Below, piece by piece: positions 17,147 to 26,857 of a stretch of DNA of 64,000 nt (its first letter is position 1; the number at the start of each line of letters is the position of its first letter). The stretch spans positions 1 through 64,000 of the forward strand of contig CANFKC010000016.1 of the NCBI GenBank assembly GCA_947447265.1, in the 5' to 3' direction. Made by a program: the position numbers and the translations under genes. This stretch comes from Chitinophagaceae bacterium (lineage in GTDB: Bacteria; Bacteroidota; Bacteroidia; Chitinophagales; Chitinophagaceae). Under the pieces are notes generated by a model, which worked only from the letters and a program-made list of their open reading frames with translations, did not search any database and was not told the DNA's origin.

Positions 17147-18400
17147 ATGCCAAGTATCAATCTTATTGACTCCTTCCAGGAGTTTAAAGAAGCCGAAAAT
17201 ATTGACAGGCCTACACTAATGAAGGTATTGGAAGACGTATTCAAAACGCTGCTGCGCAAAAAGTATGGCAGCGATGAGAACTTTGACGTTATTGTGAATG
17301 ACCAGACGGGTGACCTTGAAATTTTCAGACGCCGCGAGATAGTGGAAGATGAATTGGTAGAAGACGAGAACAAGCAGATACCCTATACCGAAGCAATAAA
17401 AATTGAAGCTGATTATAACGTAGGTGAAGAGGTTTATGAGGAAGTAGATGTGGTTGAATTTGGCCGCAGGGCTATCCTGGCCGCTAAGCAAACGCTTGCT
17501 GCACGTATTGGCGACCTGAAGAAAAATAACCTGCTTAAAAAGTATGCTGACAGGGTTGGCGATATCATTACAGGTGAAGTTTACCAGATCTGGAAGAAAG
17601 AAATGTTGCTGTTAGATGATGAAGGTAATGAGCTGATCATGCCAAAATCTGAACAGATACCAACCGACTTCTTTAAGAAAGGCGAAACAGTTCGCTCGGT
17701 GGTGAAGAAAGTGGAAATGAGGAATAACTCACCGGTTATTATCCTTAGCCGCACACACCCATCGTTCCTGGAAAAATTATTAGAAATTGAGGTGCCTGAA
17801 ATTATGGATGGCCTCATAGTAGTGAAGAAAATTGTACGTGAGCCAGGCGAAAGGGCGAAAGTAGCGGTAGAAAGCTATGACGACCGTATTGACCCGGTTG
17901 GTGCATGCGTAGGTATGAAGGGTAGCCGTATACACGGTATTGTTCGTGAATTGCGTAATGAGAATATTGACATTATTAACTACACCAATAACGTTCAATT
18001 GTTACTGCAACGTGCTTTAACACCAGCAAGAATCAATAAAATGAACCTTGACGGTGAGAAAATGAGCGCGGATGTTTACCTTGACCCAGACCAGGTTTCG
18101 CTGGCAATTGGTAAAAAAGGTGTTAATATTAAACTGGCACAGGAACTTACCGGTTATTCAATTGATGTATTCCGCGATGTGAAAGAAGAAGTGGAGTATG
18201 ACATTGATCTGGAAGAATTTACAGATGAAATTGAACCATGGGTTATTGAAGAACTGAAACGTATTGGTTGCGATACCGCATTGAGCGTTTTAGATCTTTC
18301 TGCTGAAGAACTGGTGCGCAGGACAGACCTGGAAGAAGAAACAGTACGTGAATTGAGGAACATATTGGAAGCTGAGTTTAAAGACGAAGCAACCAACTAA
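17147..18400 (+). CDS. nusA: Transcription termination/antitermination factor NusA
   Basis: NusA binds RNA polymerase and nascent RNA and modulates pausing, termination and antitermination. The 417-residue form has the N-terminal polymerase-binding domain (MPSINLIDSFQEFKEAENI...), an S1 domain around 130-200 (GDIITGEVYQIWKKEMLLL), and tandem KH domains (CVGMKGSRIHGIVRELRNENIDI, then AIGKKGVNIKLAQELTGYSIDV). It ends with a single helix-hairpin-helix segment (EELVRRTDLEEETVRELRNIL) in place of the two acidic repeats of E. coli. ATG 17147 is preferred to a TTG at 17120 because it begins the conserved MPSINLI start. It is the middle gene of rimP-nusA-infB. Confidence 0.95.
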   Translation: MPSINLIDSFQEFKEAENIDRPTLMKVLEDVFKTLLRKKYGSDENFDVIVNDQTGDLEIFRRREIVEDELVEDENKQIPYTEAIKIEADYNVGEEVYEEVDVVEFGRRAILAAKQTLAARIGDLKKNNLLKKYADRVGDIITGEVYQIWKKEMLLLDDEGNELIMPKSEQIPTDFFKKGETVRSVVKKVEMRNNSPVIILSRTHPSFLEKLLEIEVPEIMDGLIVVKKIVREPGERAKVAVESYDDRIDPVGACVGMKGSRIHGIVRELRNENIDIINYTNNVQLLLQRALTPARINKMNLDGEKMSADVYLDPDQVSLAIGKKGVNIKLAQELTGYSIDVFRDVKEEVEYDIDLEEFTDEIEPWVIEELKRIGCDTALSVLDLSAEELVRRTDLEEETVRELRNILEAEFKDEATN

Positions 18401-18411
18401 AACATAAAAGT

Positions 18412-18440
18412 CCCGGGTATTGCGGGTCGTAGTACCCGGG
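18412..18440 (+). terminator. Hairpin between nusA and infB
   Basis: CCCGGGTA (18412-18419) pairs with TACCCGGG (18433-18440). The following TATATTATTTTC is only partly T-rich, so termination is probably incomplete. It may reduce read-through into infB, which lies 243 bp downstream of nusA. Confidence 0.5.
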
Positions 18441-18643
18441 TATATTATTTTCATGTTTTACGAAAATGAGAGCTTATGATGTAAAATTTTTATCAAAAAA
18501 TAATATTAAGTTTTTACACTTAACATAAAAACAGTGATACAGGTCGGTAGAACCTACTTATTTTAAGATAAAATGATGTAGGTTTGTATTGTGTGAGGGC
18601 CGGAGAGCATCCGGCATAGATATTTTGACAAGGAAAAAGAATA

Positions 18644-21600
18644 ATGACAACAACAACATCAAAGACACCCAGGTTACTGGAAGCTGCTAAGGAATTTAAT
18701 ATCGGTAGGGAAACGCTGGTTCAGTTTCTAACGGATAAAGGGTTCGGTATAGGCAGTAACCCCAGTACCAAGCTCACAGAGCCAATGTATAACGCCCTAA
18801 CGGTAGAATTCGCGCAGGATAAGCTGGCGAAGCGCAGGAGCGATGAAGTTGCATTACCCAAGGGGTCACTGTTTGATAATCTGAAAAAACCAAAGGAATC
18901 CCTCGAGCTCCCGAAAAAGGAGAAGAAAGAGGATGCCCATATACCTGTAATACAGGATACCCCTAAGCCTGTTGTACAGGCAAAGGCGGAGCCTGAAAAG
19001 CCAAAGGTAGAGGCCCCAGAGCCTGTTAAAAAAGAAAATATAAGTGCGCCTGTATTGCCAGCATTAAAGGTAGTGCAGCAGGCACCGCCACCACCCGCAC
19101 CAAAAGTGGAAGCTCCTAAGCCGGAGCCTGCACCTGTGGTTGTGGAGGCAAAGGTGCCGGAAGCGCCTAAACCAGAAGTGAAGGCTGAAGTGGAAGCACC
19201 AGAGCCGGAACATGTGGATATGAAGGTTCCGAAAATTGAAGGACCGAATATCCTGGGTAAGATCAACCTCGACGAAATGAACCTTTCTTCGCGCCCTAAA
19301 AAAGGCACGGTAGTTAAGGCAAAAGATACTAAAGCAGTACCTGCTAAAAAAGAAGAAAAAGCACCAGTTGCGAAGGCGGAAGAACCTGCAGAGCAACCGG
19401 CTGTTGAAGAAAAAGCACCAGTTGTGGTAGCGCCACCGGCGCCCGTGGTACAGGCCCCGGTAGCAGAGCCTCAGGCCCCTGCTGAACCTACACCGGATGC
19501 TGGTGAGAGTGACGATCCAAACAAACCGGAGCATATTGAAATGAGGGCGCCAAGGTTGGAAGGCCCTAAGATCATAGGCAGAATTGAATTACCGGTTTCT
19601 CAACCGTCAGGCGGCTCAAGGCCAAGTGACAGGGAAAAACGCAAACGCAAAAGAATTCCCGTTGAAAAGCGCCCCGATGCATTTAAACCTGGTCAGCCAG
19701 GTAGTGCGCCAGGGCAGGGCGGTCCTAACCGCGGCCCCGGAACAGGTGGCCCGGGTCAGGGTGGTCCTAACCGTGGCGGTGCGCCGGGTGAACGCAGATC
19801 TCAACCAGGCGGTGGCGGCGTAGGCAGGCCTCAGCCAGGTGGCGGTGGTGTTGGTCGCCCAAGTGGTAACGGCCAGGGCAACAGGCCAGGTGGTGGCGGC
19901 ACAGGCCGGCCGGGCGGTGGTCCGTTCAGGCCAGGTGGTGGCCAGGGCGGTGCTCGCAGGCCATACAGCAATGAGCCGGTTTCACAGCAACAGCAGGAAA
20001 TTGATGCAAAAGCAATTCAGGATAAAATACGGGAGACGCAGGCTAAATTAACCGGCTCTACACGTAGCAAAAACCTTAAAGCCAAATATCGCCGTAACAA
20101 GCGCGATGAAATGGCTGAGAAGAGAGCGGCTGCAGAAAATTCAGAACAGAATAATGTTATACAGGTAACCGAGTTTATATCGGTGAGTGAATTAGCCAGC
20201 TTGCTTAACGTAAGCTTTGCCGATATCATTGGTAAGTGTATGGGTCTGGGTATCATGGTATCCATTAACCAGCGCCTTGATGCGGAAGTAATTGAACTGG
20301 TAGCCAGTGAATTCAGCTACGAAGTAGAATTCATTAACCTGGAACAAGGAGTGGATGAAGAAGAGGAAGAAGTAGATTCAGAGGAAGATATGGAGCCACG
20401 CGCACCTATCGTTACTATCATGGGTCACGTAGATCACGGTAAAACTTCATTGCTCGATTACATACGTAGTGCGAATGTGGTTGCGGGTGAGGCCGGTGGT
20501 ATCACGCAGCATATTGGAGCCTACAAGGTAACTACAGCTACTGGTAAGAACATTACCTTCCTAGATACTCCGGGTCACGAAGCGTTCACCGCGATGCGTG
20601 CACGTGGTGCCAAGGTGGCCGACGTTGCGGTAATTGTGGTAGCTGCCGATGATGCGATAATGCCTCAGACGAAAGAAGCAATATCTCACGCACAGGCTGC
20701 CAACCTGCCTATGATCTTCGCGATCAATAAAATAGATAAGGTAGGCGCTAACCCTGAAAAAATAAAGGAACAATTAGCGGGCATGAACATATTGGTGGAA
20801 GACTGGGGTGGTAAGTTCCAGTGCCAGGAAATTTCTGCCAAGAAGGGTTTGAATATCGATGTGTTATTGGAAAAAATTGGTCTGGAAGCAGAGTTGCTTG
20901 AATTGAAAGCTAACCCTGATCGTAATGGTTCAGGTTCTGTGATAGAAGCGTCGCTTGATAAGGGCCGCGGTTTCCAATCAACTATATTAGTGCAGAATGG
21001 TACCCTTAACCAGGGCGACATGGTAGTATGTGGTCAGTACTTCGGTAAGATCAAGGCTATGTTCAACGAACGCGGTACCCGTGTTAAGAGTGCAGGTCCA
21101 TCATCTCCGGTACAGGTACTTGGTTTGAATGGTGCACCACAGGCAGGTGAGAAGTTCAGGGTATTTGCTGATGAAAATGAAGCTAAAGAAGTAGCCAACC
21201 ACCGTTCGCAGATCATGCGTGAACAGGGTATCAGGGCTCGTAAGCATATTACGCTCGATGAAATTGGTCGTCGTCTCGCATTGGGTAACTTTAAGGAGCT
21301 TGCCGTTATCATCAAGGGTGACTTCGATGGTTCTGTAGAAGCATTAAGTGACTCATTACAGAAACTGGCAATTGAAGAAGTAGCGATCAATGTAGTACAT
21401 AAGGGCGTGGGCCAGATCACAGAAAGCGACGTATTGCTGGCAACAGCTTCCGATGCTATCATCATCGGCTTCCAGGTTCGTCCGTCAATGCAGGCCGCTA
21501 AGCTTGCAGAGCAGGAGAACATCGAGATACGTACTTACTCCATCATCTACGATGCTATTGAAGAAATCAAGAGCGCGATGGAAGGTCTTCTGGAACCTAA

Positions 21601-21904
21601 GGTGGAGAAGAAAACAGTTTGTAACGTTGAAGTACGTGAAGTATACAAAATTGGCGGCGTAGGTACAATTGCAGGTTGCTATGTACTCGACGGTAAAATT
21701 GCCCGTAACACCCGCATCAATTTGGTGCGCGATGGTATCGTGGTCTTCACAGGCGAACTGTCATCTCTGAAACGCTTTAAAGATGACGTGAAAGAAGTAG
21801 CTACAGGCTATGAGTGCGGTATCATGGTGAAAAACTATGCAGATATACGTGTAAGCGACATCATAGAAGGCTTCGAAGAAGTAGAAGTTAAGCGTACATT
21901 ATAA
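18644..21904 (+). CDS. infB: Translation initiation factor IF-2
   Basis: IF-2 is the GTPase that delivers initiator tRNA to the 30S subunit. At 1,086 residues this is a long form. The IF2_N helix module is at residues 8-50 ([20 protein letters not shown]). A Pro/Ala/Glu/Lys-rich disordered region of about 300 residues follows, with two copies of a PEH(V/I)(D/E)M(K/R)xPxxEGP(N/K)I motif. Then come a Gly/Pro/Arg-rich stretch (about 350-445), a second IF2_N-like domain (about 510-570) and the G domain: G1 GHVDHGKT near 594, G3 DTPGHEAF, G4 NKID, G5 SAKKG. Domains II-IV complete the protein. The long linker is typical of Bacteroidota IF-2. A strong terminator follows. Confidence 0.97.
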   Translation: MTTTTSKTPRLLEAAKEFNIGRETLVQFLTDKGFGIGSNPSTKLTEPMYNALTVEFAQDKLAKRRSDEVALPKGSLFDNLKKPKESLELPKKEKKEDAHIPVIQDTPKPVVQAKAEPEKPKVEAPEPVKKENISAPVLPALKVVQQAPPPPAPKVEAPKPEPAPVVVEAKVPEAPKPEVKAEVEAPEPEHVDMKVPKIEGPNILGKINLDEMNLSSRPKKGTVVKAKDTKAVPAKKEEKAPVAKAEEPAEQPAVEEKAPVVVAPPAPVVQAPVAEPQAPAEPTPDAGESDDPNKPEHIEMRAPRLEGPKIIGRIELPVSQPSGGSRPSDREKRKRKRIPVEKRPDAFKPGQPGSAPGQGGPNRGPGTGGPGQGGPNRGGAPGERRSQPGGGGVGRPQPGGGGVGRPSGNGQGNRPGGGGTGRPGGGPFRPGGGQGGARRPYSNEPVSQQQQEIDAKAIQDKIRETQAKLTGSTRSKNLKAKYRRNKRDEMAEKRAAAENSEQNNVIQVTEFISVSELASLLNVSFADIIGKCMGLGIMVSINQRLDAEVIELVASEFSYEVEFINLEQGVDEEEEEVDSEEDMEPRAPIVTIMGHVDHGKTSLLDYIRSANVVAGEAGGITQHIGAYKVTTATGKNITFLDTPGHEAFTAMRARGAKVADVAVIVVAADDAIMPQTKEAISHAQAANLPMIFAINKIDKVGANPEKIKEQLAGMNILVEDWGGKFQCQEISAKKGLNIDVLLEKIGLEAELLELKANPDRNGSGSVIEASLDKGRGFQSTILVQNGTLNQGDMVVCGQYFGKIKAMFNERGTRVKSAGPSSPVQVLGLNGAPQAGEKFRVFADENEAKEVANHRSQIMREQGIRARKHITLDEIGRRLALGNFKELAVIIKGDFDGSVEALSDSLQKLAIEEVAINVVHKGVGQITESDVLLATASDAIIIGFQVRPSMQAAKLAEQENIEIRTYSIIYDAIEEIKSAMEGLLEPKVEKKTVCNVEVREVYKIGGVGTIAGCYVLDGKIARNTRINLVRDGIVVFTGELSSLKRFKDDVKEVATGYECGIMVKNYADIRVSDIIEGFEEVEVKRTL

Positions 21905-21918
21905 TTCATAAAAAGCAT

Positions 21919-21957
21919 AAAAAATCCCGGTAACTATTACAGTTGCCGGGATTTTTC
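21919..21957 (+). terminator. Terminator of the rimP-nusA-infB operon
   Basis: A 16-bp stem with one G-T pair (AAAAATCCCGGTAACT with AGTTGCCGGGATTTTT) and an ATTAC loop ends in a T run, about 15 bases after the infB stop. Confidence 0.85.
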
Positions 21958-22030
21958 TTTTCCGCTACTCTATAAATATTGCATTGTGGTATTACCTTTA
22001 TTGGGTTGTTTAACGATTGAGTATAACAAT

Positions 22031-22086
22031 AGCCACAGCTTTTAAGCCGTGGTTGACTTTCAGTCTAGTCCGGCTGTAGCCAAATT
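22031..22086. repeat. Dispersed repeat family 5 (CCACGGCTTTAGCC type), short copy
   Basis: Segments reading agccacagcttttaagccg and ccggctgtagccaaa are shared, with small changes, with the longer copy at 27948-28082. These are palindromic, non-coding intergenic repeats. Confidence 0.6.
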
Positions 22087-22104
22087 AAATGAAACGGGTA
22101 GATC

Positions 22105-22749
22105 ATGCGATTACGTTGGCGCCTAGCGCAATTTTTCGAGATAATCTGGTGGCGTTCTTACATGCGTGGTAAGGATAATGTCGACTATTTGCTGAAAAAG
22201 AAGCTATACTGGCAAACTCAGCTCGACGATTGTGCCGACGTTTTTAAGATAAGAAATACCGATATTATATTGGATATGGGCTGCGGGCCGGCCGGCGTAT
22301 TCATAAACCTGCCCGATAATAAAATAACCGCAGTAGACCCCCTGCTGGACAAATACGAAAACGACCTCTCCGTATTCTCCCCGGCCGACTATCCCAATGT
22401 ACGCTTCATTAAATCTACCATAGAAGCATACCAGCCCGGTCAGCAGTTTGATTATGTATTCTGCATGAACGCCATTAACCATGTAAGCGATATAGCCAAA
22501 GGTTTCGAAGTATTAGCCGCAGCCTGCGCTCCCAACGGGAAAATGATAGTGAGTATTGATGCCCATAAAAACTCCTTCATGAAAGCCATCTTCCGTATAG
22601 GCCCCGGCGATGTATTGCACCCTCATCAATACAGCATGGAAGAATACACCAACTTCCTGCACCAGGTAGGTTTCAAAGTCATAAAATCCATCATCCTGGA
22701 ACCGGGTAAAGTATTTGATCTTTGCTTGCTCGTCGCAGAAAGAGGATAA
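22105..22749 (+). CDS. Class I SAM-dependent methyltransferase
   Basis: This 214-residue cytoplasmic protein has the Rossmann methyltransferase core: motif I IILDMGCGPAGVFINL (about 53-68), the acidic loop ITAVDPLLDKY, motif post-III FDYVFCMNAINHVSDIAKGFEVLA and the C-terminal hydrophobic strand KVFDLCLLVAERG. This pattern is typical of small-molecule or UbiE-like methyltransferases; the acceptor is not identifiable. The N-terminal 45 residues are basic and aromatic (FFEIIWWRSYMRGKDNVDYLL). It stands alone between infB and a repeat-rich gap. Confidence 0.8.
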   Translation: MRLRWRLAQFFEIIWWRSYMRGKDNVDYLLKKKLYWQTQLDDCADVFKIRNTDIILDMGCGPAGVFINLPDNKITAVDPLLDKYENDLSVFSPADYPNVRFIKSTIEAYQPGQQFDYVFCMNAINHVSDIAKGFEVLAAACAPNGKMIVSIDAHKNSFMKAIFRIGPGDVLHPHQYSMEEYTNFLHQVGFKVIKSIILEPGKVFDLCLLVAERG

Positions 22750-23324
22750 GTAACCTTTAGGAACTTCCCTCTTGCCAAAGAGGGACATATTTTTTTGCTT
22801 GCCAAAAAAATCAGGGTAATGGGGCGAATCGCTATTCTACGTTTGTCAATTGCGGAGAGAATGTAAGCAGTTGTCCCCCTGTCTCTAATTAACTTTGCAT
22901 TCTGAATATTTATTCAGCGCGCTGCAATCAACCTGCAATGACAATTATACATTTACATGGCGCCCCTGATTCTCAATAAACGGTCTTTGCGAGGCCCTTC
23001 GCCGAAGCAATCTCAAAATAGCAAGGGAACTTTTAAACAGTGACCGCTCGTGAGATTGCTTCTCCCGCAGAAAAATCGGGATCGCAAAGACCAGCTTTTT
23101 TGTACTGGTCATTGGCAACGCAGTGAAGAATCTCTTCCCCAACTTGGGTGCGGGATGCCTTGTACCTCGGCATGACAAAGCGGGTGTAGCACATCCCGAT
23201 GTACTACACCCGCCGCAAAATTCTGCCTACCTATCCTGAAAATAGACCAGTATTGATTCAATCGGAAATTGCCCGCCTAATGAAAAACGTTTTTCACTTT
23301 TGACTTTTCCCTTTTGACTTGACA
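22750..23324. other. Intergenic region, orphan promoter-like site and dispersed repeat
   Basis: This 575-base gap contains no convincing gene. A TTG-N16-TAACTTTG pair at 22871-22897 looks like a Bacteroidota promoter but points into repeat DNA. A family-2 dispersed repeat fills 22936-23175. Low-complexity TTTTGACTTTTCCC-type sequence precedes the convergent T9SS gene. Confidence 0.5.
22936..23175. repeat. Dispersed repeat family 2, copy 1
   Basis: It shares a backbone with 41667-41880: TGACAATT, CATTTACATGGCG, AAACGGTCTTTGCGA, GAAGCAATCTCAAAATAGCA, CCGCTCGTGAGATTGCTTC, TTTTTTGTACT and GTCATTGGCAACG, in the same order. GAAGCAATCTC and GAGATTGCTTC form an internal inverted repeat. This type is frequent in Bacteroidota genomes. 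Confidence 0.8.
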
Positions 23325-25160
23325 CTAGTACTTTGTGAATTTGGTTACTGATGAGGTGTTAACGTTTGTAGCTTTCAGCAGGTAAATACCTGAAGGCAGG
23401 CGGCTGATATCTAATACCGTTTTGTCGCCTGTCGTAGGTTGCGAAAGCAGCACAACGCCATTCATATTAAGTACTGTTAAATCGCCCGTGCCAGCATTTT
23501 CAATTACCAATTGGTCGGTCGTCGGATTAGGATATATTTTCATCCTTAATACCGGCGAAACAACTGGAACGGCAAACGGGCTGGAAGTTACATTATGCTG
23601 GGTATTGGTAACCACAGCCGGGTTAATATCGAAATAAATGTATCCGGTATTGTTTATTGCAGTTCCCGCCGCAACGCCAGGCTTAATGTCAATACTGAAA
23701 CGTACTTGCCCATGGCTGCCCGGCTCATTAGTGTTGCTGTCAGGCAGCATTATATTATTAAAGTCGAACTCAACAATGTTAGGTGTTAGCCATTTTGGAA
23801 TCATGTGCGCACTGGTGCCAAGTATCTTCAGGCTTTGCGGATCAAGATGGCTGTCGAGTGTATCTATGATTTTTACATCGTAGGCAGCATCGGTACCAGT
23901 ATTTTGGAAATTAATGGTGTAAGTAAGCGTATGCGTTCCTGCTGGCAGTGTGCCCGCGGCATCTACTGCTGCCGGCATTGCTGATTTGCTGTTAGGGTCG
24001 TATGAATAGCGCACCGGCAGGCAAATAGCATAGCCATTGTTGGCAGGGTTAATATCCGCAGAAGGAATATTAGTATACACCTGGAAGCAGAGCGTGTCTC
24101 CTGCTACAAGGGTAGTATCGGGGGTGAAGTATACATCAGAAAAGAAACTGTTCCAATAGGCTCCGGAAGATACGTTGGAGAGATGAGAATAGATCCAGAT
24201 TAGTGTATCTCCTCTTACAGTATCAGCAGGGAATGAGCTGAGCGAAGCGCTGTAAGTAATACGGCTGTCCTTTATCATAGTCATAGTGCCCGACACGGTA
24301 TCGCAACCAATATTGGTAACATAAGGGTGCACGAAAAACGGTGTATGCAGCCTTACGCGATCGGCAGATAGAGCATAACACTGCACATCTACGTTCGCGC
24401 TGCATTGCAACGGGAAGTCTACATTAGTTTGTGGTAGTGTAGTAAACGTATATGGCCCTGTGTAGCACGATGACATTGGGAAAATAAAGGAAAACCAGGA
24501 AGGCAAGGAAACCGAATAGTTAGTCATCCATGATTTTTGAACTGGTGATGAATAGGGAAAGTAACCATATCCGGCAGACATAAGGCCTGTGCTGCAATCA
24601 ATATATGGAATGGAACCAAAAAGCGTATCAATAATATTTATGGAATATTCGTTGATGCCCACATCTCCGGCATCAAAAACGCAATTCGAATTATTGTCAA
24701 TATAAATATCGCCTGATACCCTGCCGTATAGGCAAGGCGAAACCCAAATGCTGTCATCGAAGGTGATATATCTTAACGTATCTAAAGGCGTAGTAACCTT
24801 AATAGGGACACTATTAGAGTGAAGGTAGCCACCTCCTACCGGAATGCTGAAATCACCCCAGCCCATGCCTTGACTCGTTGTAAAAATCCACGGCGAAGTA
24901 CCCGCCGTATTAACAAATCTGCCAAAAACAAGCGAGCCGCTGGTTGTATCAACAAATTGCACGGAATCGTTGGTGTAAGAACTGTCAATGGTCACAGTAT
25001 AAGTAAGATTCGACATGCTAAAGCACGTAGCCGAATCATGATACATACTATCGTGAACAACAACATGTATATGGCCTTGTACAAAGCTGTGGGTAAAAGC
25101 GGTTGCGCTGAGGCACCAGAAAGAACAAAGGCAGAGTGCCAGAAGGAACATTTTTTTCAT
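23325..25160 (-). CDS. Large T9SS-secreted protein with DUF11-like repeat
   Basis: This 611-residue protein starts with a signal peptide (MFLLALCLCSFWCLSATA). The middle has a collagen-binding B-like or SdrD-type segment, GRVSGDIYIDNNSNCVFDAGDVG. Residues of about 395-520 form a DUF11-like conserved repeat domain (YDPNSKSAMPAAVDAAGTLP, then LTYTINFQNTGTDAAYDVKIIDTL, then GYIYFDINPAVVTNT). The last 75 residues are a T9SS type A sorting domain (MKIYPNPTTDQLVIEN ... LPSGIYLLKAT). The product is surface-exposed or secreted; the function is not known. It stands alone, with repeat-rich gaps on both sides. Confidence 0.88.
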   Translation of the reverse strand: MKKMFLLALCLCSFWCLSATAFTHSFVQGHIHVVVHDSMYHDSATCFSMSNLTYTVTIDSSYTNDSVQFVDTTSGSLVFGRFVNTAGTSPWIFTTSQGMGWGDFSIPVGGGYLHSNSVPIKVTTPLDTLRYITFDDSIWVSPCLYGRVSGDIYIDNNSNCVFDAGDVGINEYSINIIDTLFGSIPYIDCSTGLMSAGYGYFPYSSPVQKSWMTNYSVSLPSWFSFIFPMSSCYTGPYTFTTLPQTNVDFPLQCSANVDVQCYALSADRVRLHTPFFVHPYVTNIGCDTVSGTMTMIKDSRITYSASLSSFPADTVRGDTLIWIYSHLSNVSSGAYWNSFFSDVYFTPDTTLVAGDTLCFQVYTNIPSADINPANNGYAICLPVRYSYDPNSKSAMPAAVDAAGTLPAGTHTLTYTINFQNTGTDAAYDVKIIDTLDSHLDPQSLKILGTSAHMIPKWLTPNIVEFDFNNIMLPDSNTNEPGSHGQVRFSIDIKPGVAAGTAINNTGYIYFDINPAVVTNTQHNVTSSPFAVPVVSPVLRMKIYPNPTTDQLVIENAGTGDLTVLNMNGVVLLSQPTTGDKTVLDISRLPSGIYLLKATNVNTSSVTKFTKY

Positions 25161-25356
25161 TAAGTGTAGGTTTTTGGGTGTTTATAAATACAATCTTTAT
25201 TCAACAAATAACATGCCAGATTTAATATTTTTTAACAAAATCTTTTATCTCCAATTAATTTTCGCTTCAGGCAAAAGCAACACCCAATAAAATAAACCTA
25301 TTGCCTCATTTCTAAAATGCCAGATTGCATCGCCGTCTGATTGTCAAATTGTAACT

Positions 25357-25364
25357 TAGCTTTG
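25357..25364 (+). promoter_or_regulatory. -7 box upstream of the oxidoreductase gene
   Basis: TAGCTTTG fits TAnnTTTG and lies 19 bases before the ATG at 25383. It supports that start over a TTG at 25341 upstream of the box. The -33 element is unclear. Confidence 0.45.
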
Positions 25365-25382
25365 CAGCAAACAACAAACATC

Positions 25383-26240
25383 ATGGTAGCATTTTTGGGA
25401 ATGGGTTTATTAGGTTCGAATTTCGTTAAGGCGATGTTGAAGAAGGGCGAACAGGTAAATGTATGGAACCGCACAGCCAGCAGGGCGCAGGCTTTGGTAG
25501 AATTCGGAGCAAAAGCTTTTGACAATGTATCTGATGCTGTAAAAGGCGCAGAACGTATACATATCGTGGTGAAGGATGATGCCGCAGTGAATGAGGTATT
25601 GGCCGCTGCCAGCGCTGGTTTTGCACCGGGCGTAACTATTATTGACCACACTACAACCTCTGCAGCAGGTGCTATTGAGCGCACCGAAAAGTGGGCTGCA
25701 CTGGGTTACACTTATTTACATGCTCCTGTATTTATGGGTCCTCCAAATGCATTGGAAAGTACCGGTACTATGTTGGTTTCCGGCAACCAGGAAGTTATTG
25801 CCAAATGGCAGCCCGCACTTGAAAAAATGACCGGAAAGGTTATCAATTTCGGTACACGTGTAGATAAAGCTGCGGGCATGAAACTTACGGGTAACCTCTT
25901 CCTTATTGGTATGACCGCAGCCGTGGCTGATACACTAGCGTTAGTAAAGGCGCTGGATATCCCGGTAAGCGATGTTTCAGCATTATTTGAAACCTGGAAC
26001 CCGGTAGCGATGGTTCCGGCCCGCATCAAAAAGATAACCAGTAATACTTTTGATCAGCCGTCATGGGAACTGAATATGTCCCGCAAAGATGCAGGCCTTA
26101 TGATAGCCGAAGCGAAAAAAGGCAACACAAAACTGATGATCATACCAACCATCGCCGCTGAAATGGATTCCAGAATAGCAGAAGGTCTAGGCAATCAGGA
26201 TTGGACGGTCATAGCAAAAGATAGTGTAGGTAAGTTATAA
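25383..26240 (+). CDS. NAD(P)-dependent beta-hydroxyacid dehydrogenase-like oxidoreductase
   Basis: The 285-residue product belongs to the 6-phosphogluconate/3-hydroxyisobutyrate dehydrogenase superfamily. The Rossmann nucleotide-binding start is MVAFLGMGLLGSNFVKAMLKKG, and WNRTASRAQALVEFGAKA follows as the second strand and helix. The substrate motif is present in weakened form, DHTTTSAAGAIERTEKWAALGYTYLHAPVFMGP, and the catalytic-Lys region is GTRVDKAAGMKLTGNLFLIG. The C-terminal all-helical domain is complete. The substrate cannot be read. ATG 25383 is preferred because the -7 box lies just upstream and the Rossmann fold starts at residue 2. Confidence 0.85.
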   Translation: MVAFLGMGLLGSNFVKAMLKKGEQVNVWNRTASRAQALVEFGAKAFDNVSDAVKGAERIHIVVKDDAAVNEVLAAASAGFAPGVTIIDHTTTSAAGAIERTEKWAALGYTYLHAPVFMGPPNALESTGTMLVSGNQEVIAKWQPALEKMTGKVINFGTRVDKAAGMKLTGNLFLIGMTAAVADTLALVKALDIPVSDVSALFETWNPVAMVPARIKKITSNTFDQPSWELNMSRKDAGLMIAEAKKGNTKLMIIPTIAAEMDSRIAEGLGNQDWTVIAKDSVGKL

Positions 26241-26468
26241 AGAGAGCACAAAGAATTCAAAGGGGCGCATCATTTTGCGCCTAAATGCGGTGCGTTGTTT
26301 TTGTAGGTTGCGGCACCCATGTTGCCCAGGGCAAGCCTTACCCCTAGGTATTTTAATGATAATTATTTGTTGTTTGTACGTAGGGCAATCCCTTGCGGTT
26401 GCCCTCTAAGTAGGTGGGTTTGGTAACTAGAGTTATATGTTATGCAATGCAACCGCAAGGGATTGCCC
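26241..26468. other. Convergent spacer with long inverted repeat
   Basis: This gap holds the inverted repeat at 26380-26472 and otherwise low-information sequence; no gene is seen. Confidence 0.5.
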
Positions 26469-26472
26469 CTAC
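26380..26472. repeat. 23-bp inverted repeat around a 46-bp centre
   Basis: Left arm 26380-26402 (core GGCAATCCCTTGCGGTTGC) is matched by right arm 26449-26472 with a single extra base. The right arm covers the stop codon of the minus-strand gene at 26469. A related fragment (GGCATTGCCCCTA) appears near 15095. It may end both converging transcripts, or be a REP-like element. Confidence 0.7.
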
Positions 26473-26846
26473 TTTATTTCGCGCGATAGTTTCAGGGGCA
26501 TCAAACAGTCTGACACACCGGAAGAAGCGGGAACCATCACCTCATATGTTTTGGGATCGACATAAAAATTCAGTTCCGGAGTAAATTTGTAGTCTGTCAT
26601 TACTCCTACTTGTATCCAATAGTAGTGCAATACTCCTTTGGTTGGCCTACCCCTTATCATTGTTGCGACGCGTGGGTTGTCGCCGTTATTTTTATAGAAA
26701 ACCTGTTGCGCATTTTTTATGTACGCTTTTACTTCAGGAAGTTCTTCAACTTTGGAGGACATAATGCTATCCCTATTTTTCTTTTGTGCAGCAGCGCCAA
26801 AAGAAAAAATAGACAAAATAACTATCAAAAGAATTCTGGATATCAT
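26469..26846 (-). CDS. Small secreted protein of unknown function
   Basis: This 125-residue protein has a signal peptide (MISRILLIVILSIFSFGAAAQ). The body carries KKNRDSIMSSKVEELPEVKAYIKNAQQ and HYYWIQVGVMTDYKFTPELNFYVDPKTYEVMV, a mixed alpha/beta pattern typical of small periplasmic proteins in this phylum. The family is not recognised. It is encoded just 11 bases downstream of the ABC ATPase gene on the same strand, so they may be co-transcribed. Confidence 0.75.
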   Translation of the reverse strand: MISRILLIVILSIFSFGAAAQKKNRDSIMSSKVEELPEVKAYIKNAQQVFYKNNGDNPRVATMIRGRPTKGVLHYYWIQVGVMTDYKFTPELNFYVDPKTYEVMVPASSGVSDCLMPLKLSREIK

Positions 26847-26857
26847 TTGTCTTTATT

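Noticed and set aside
18721-19534. Long minus-strand frames (195 and 156 residues) opposite infB
   Set aside because: They mirror the Pro/Ala/Lys-rich low-complexity linker of IF-2; codon bias and phylogenetic position make infB the real gene.
22945-23178. 77-residue minus-strand frame
   Set aside because: It lies entirely within dispersed repeat family 2 and is broken in the second copy at 41667-41880.
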